Assembly (NCBI GenBank): GCA_016462095.1
Contig: JAEMTW010000131.1
Coordinates: 1-5,680 of the forward strand
DNA length: 5,680 nt
Direction of reading: 5' to 3'
DNA from: Thermoleophilia bacterium
GTDB lineage: Bacteria > Actinomycetota > Thermoleophilia > Gaiellales > F1-60-MAGs149
The position numbers and the translations under genes are program-made. The notes under the pieces were generated by a model. That model was not told the origin of the DNA. It worked only from the letters and a program-made list of their open reading frames with translations, and ran no database searches. Below, one piece after another: positions 5,242 through 5,680 of the stretch. Position 1 is the stretch's first letter. Each line of letters begins with the position of its first letter.

Positions 5242-5396
5242 CTGGTGTCACTTTCGCGCGGGACGGGGGACCGGCGCAGTTCAAGGTATAGCGGTTTCTT
5301 ATGCCAAACGGCAAATAGTATTCGGAAAACGTTCAAACAGTAGGCGGTATTCCCGCAGCGCAGGATTCGCTTCGATGCCGCTGATAGCCTGCGGTC
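5242..5396. promoter_or_regulatory. Divergent intergenic region with probable operon promoter C
   Basis: This 155-base AT-richer gap separates the minus-strand cysteine operon from the plus-strand membrane-anchored gene. On the minus strand TTGCCG (plus 5314-5309) and TATACC (5290-5285) give an 18-bp spacer and a leader of roughly 37-40 bases before the moeB-like start. A TTCGG box at 5321 and a degenerate AGCGGT at 5290 are again 31 bp apart, but they sit differently relative to the -10/-35 boxes than in regions A and B. No clear promoter or Shine-Dalgarno is visible for the plus-strand gene. Confidence 0.4.
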
Positions 5397-5680
5397 ATGG
5401 CGTCGTCGAGCGATTCTCAGACCGGACTACCGCGTGGTCGCCTGCTCGCGTTGCTGATTGGCGGTGTAATCGCCGCAGCAGTGATCGTCGGACTCGCTGC
5501 ACTCGCAACGCAGGACCCACCTACGCCACCGGTTACTGCAGCAGTCGATCGCTCGGTGTCCGACCCGCTGCCCGGCCAGCCGCCGATCGTCGTACCTCCC
5601 GTAGCGGGGGCGCCAACAGCACCAGAAAAACGTGTTGCGTGGGCCGTTGCACGCCGCGAGGCAACGCCTGGGATTGAGGC
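5397..5680 (+). CDS. Membrane-anchored protein of unknown function (5' part)
   Basis: ATG 5397 opens a frame that runs without a stop to the window edge, 94 full codons. Residues 1-15 are short and polar, with Arg13 and Arg15 just before the membrane. Residues 16-37 (starting LLALLIGGVIAAA) form one hydrophobic segment rich in Ala, Val, Leu and Gly, either a signal anchor or an uncleaved signal sequence. From residue 39 the chain is rich in proline and alanine (DPPTPPVTAA, then PLPGQPPIVVPPV), the look of an extracytoplasmic linker before a folded domain not seen here. The Arg-before/acidic-after charge pattern predicts N-in, C-out topology. No Shine-Dalgarno precedes the ATG, so a leaderless or weakly translated start is possible. 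The gene is divergent from the cysteine operon. Function cannot be assigned. Confidence 0.7.
   Translation, partial: MASSSDSQTGLPRGRLLALLIGGVIAAAVIVGLAALATQDPPTPPVTAAVDRSVSDPLPGQPPIVVPPVAGAPTAPEKRVAWAVARREATPGIE

Noticed and set aside
5285..5326. Region C as a third full copy of promoter regions A and B
   Set aside because: The 31-bp box spacing recurs, but the near box is degenerate and the -10/-35 boxes are offset by about 11 bp relative to A and B, so homology is not established.

Overview
The window is GC-rich, with short AT-rich intergenic islands. It comes from a bacterium that makes cysteine through a protein-bound thiocarboxylate, the CysO/CysM/Mec route best known from Mycobacterium tuberculosis. 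Protein style and gene set suggest a Chloroflexota (Thermomicrobia-like) or actinobacterial genome. That placement is from memory of family distribution and is only moderately supported.

Layout. 1-603 (+): 3' part of an enolase-superfamily (mandelate racemase type) enzyme. 596-1045 (-): a Nudix hydrolase, overlapping the first gene tail to tail by 8 bases. 1046-1903: an 858-base stretch without a conventional gene but full of structure. It holds two minus-strand small ORFs (51 and 41 codons) with the same C-terminal motif, an almost identical pyrimidine-rich 3' tract and a downstream GC hairpin each, plus closely related promoters. Between the two units lies a 176-base mosaic of two 66-bp direct repeats and one inverted partial copy. 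1904-2395 (+): an Lrp/AsnC regulator. 2402-5241 (-): a tight three-gene operon, read from right to left: rhodanese-MoeB/ThiF E1-like enzyme, then a fusion of a CysO/ThiS-like sulfur carrier with a CysM-like cysteine synthase, then a JAMM (Mec-like) metalloprotease. 5397-5680 (+): start of a membrane-anchored protein of unknown function, cut by the window edge.

How the genes fit together. The rhodanese-MoeB protein should adenylate the Gly-Gly end of the carrier and load it with sulfur. The CysM domain should use that thiocarboxylate to make cysteine on the carrier, and the JAMM protease should release the cysteine. The unusual point is that the carrier's Gly-Gly is followed without a break by the synthase domain, so its C-terminus is not free. 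Either the fusion is cut after Gly-Gly, perhaps by the JAMM enzyme encoded next door, or the fused carrier is not itself the sulfur donor. The Lrp gene is convergent with this operon. TTCGGT-type direct repeats 31 bp apart occur at both small-ORF promoters (one next to the Lrp start), and a degenerate version lies upstream of the operon, so a shared regulator is possible but unproven.

The most novel-looking part is the duplicated small-ORF / pyrimidine-tract / hairpin unit. The cysteine operon is functionally readable, but its carrier-synthase fusion deserves attention.
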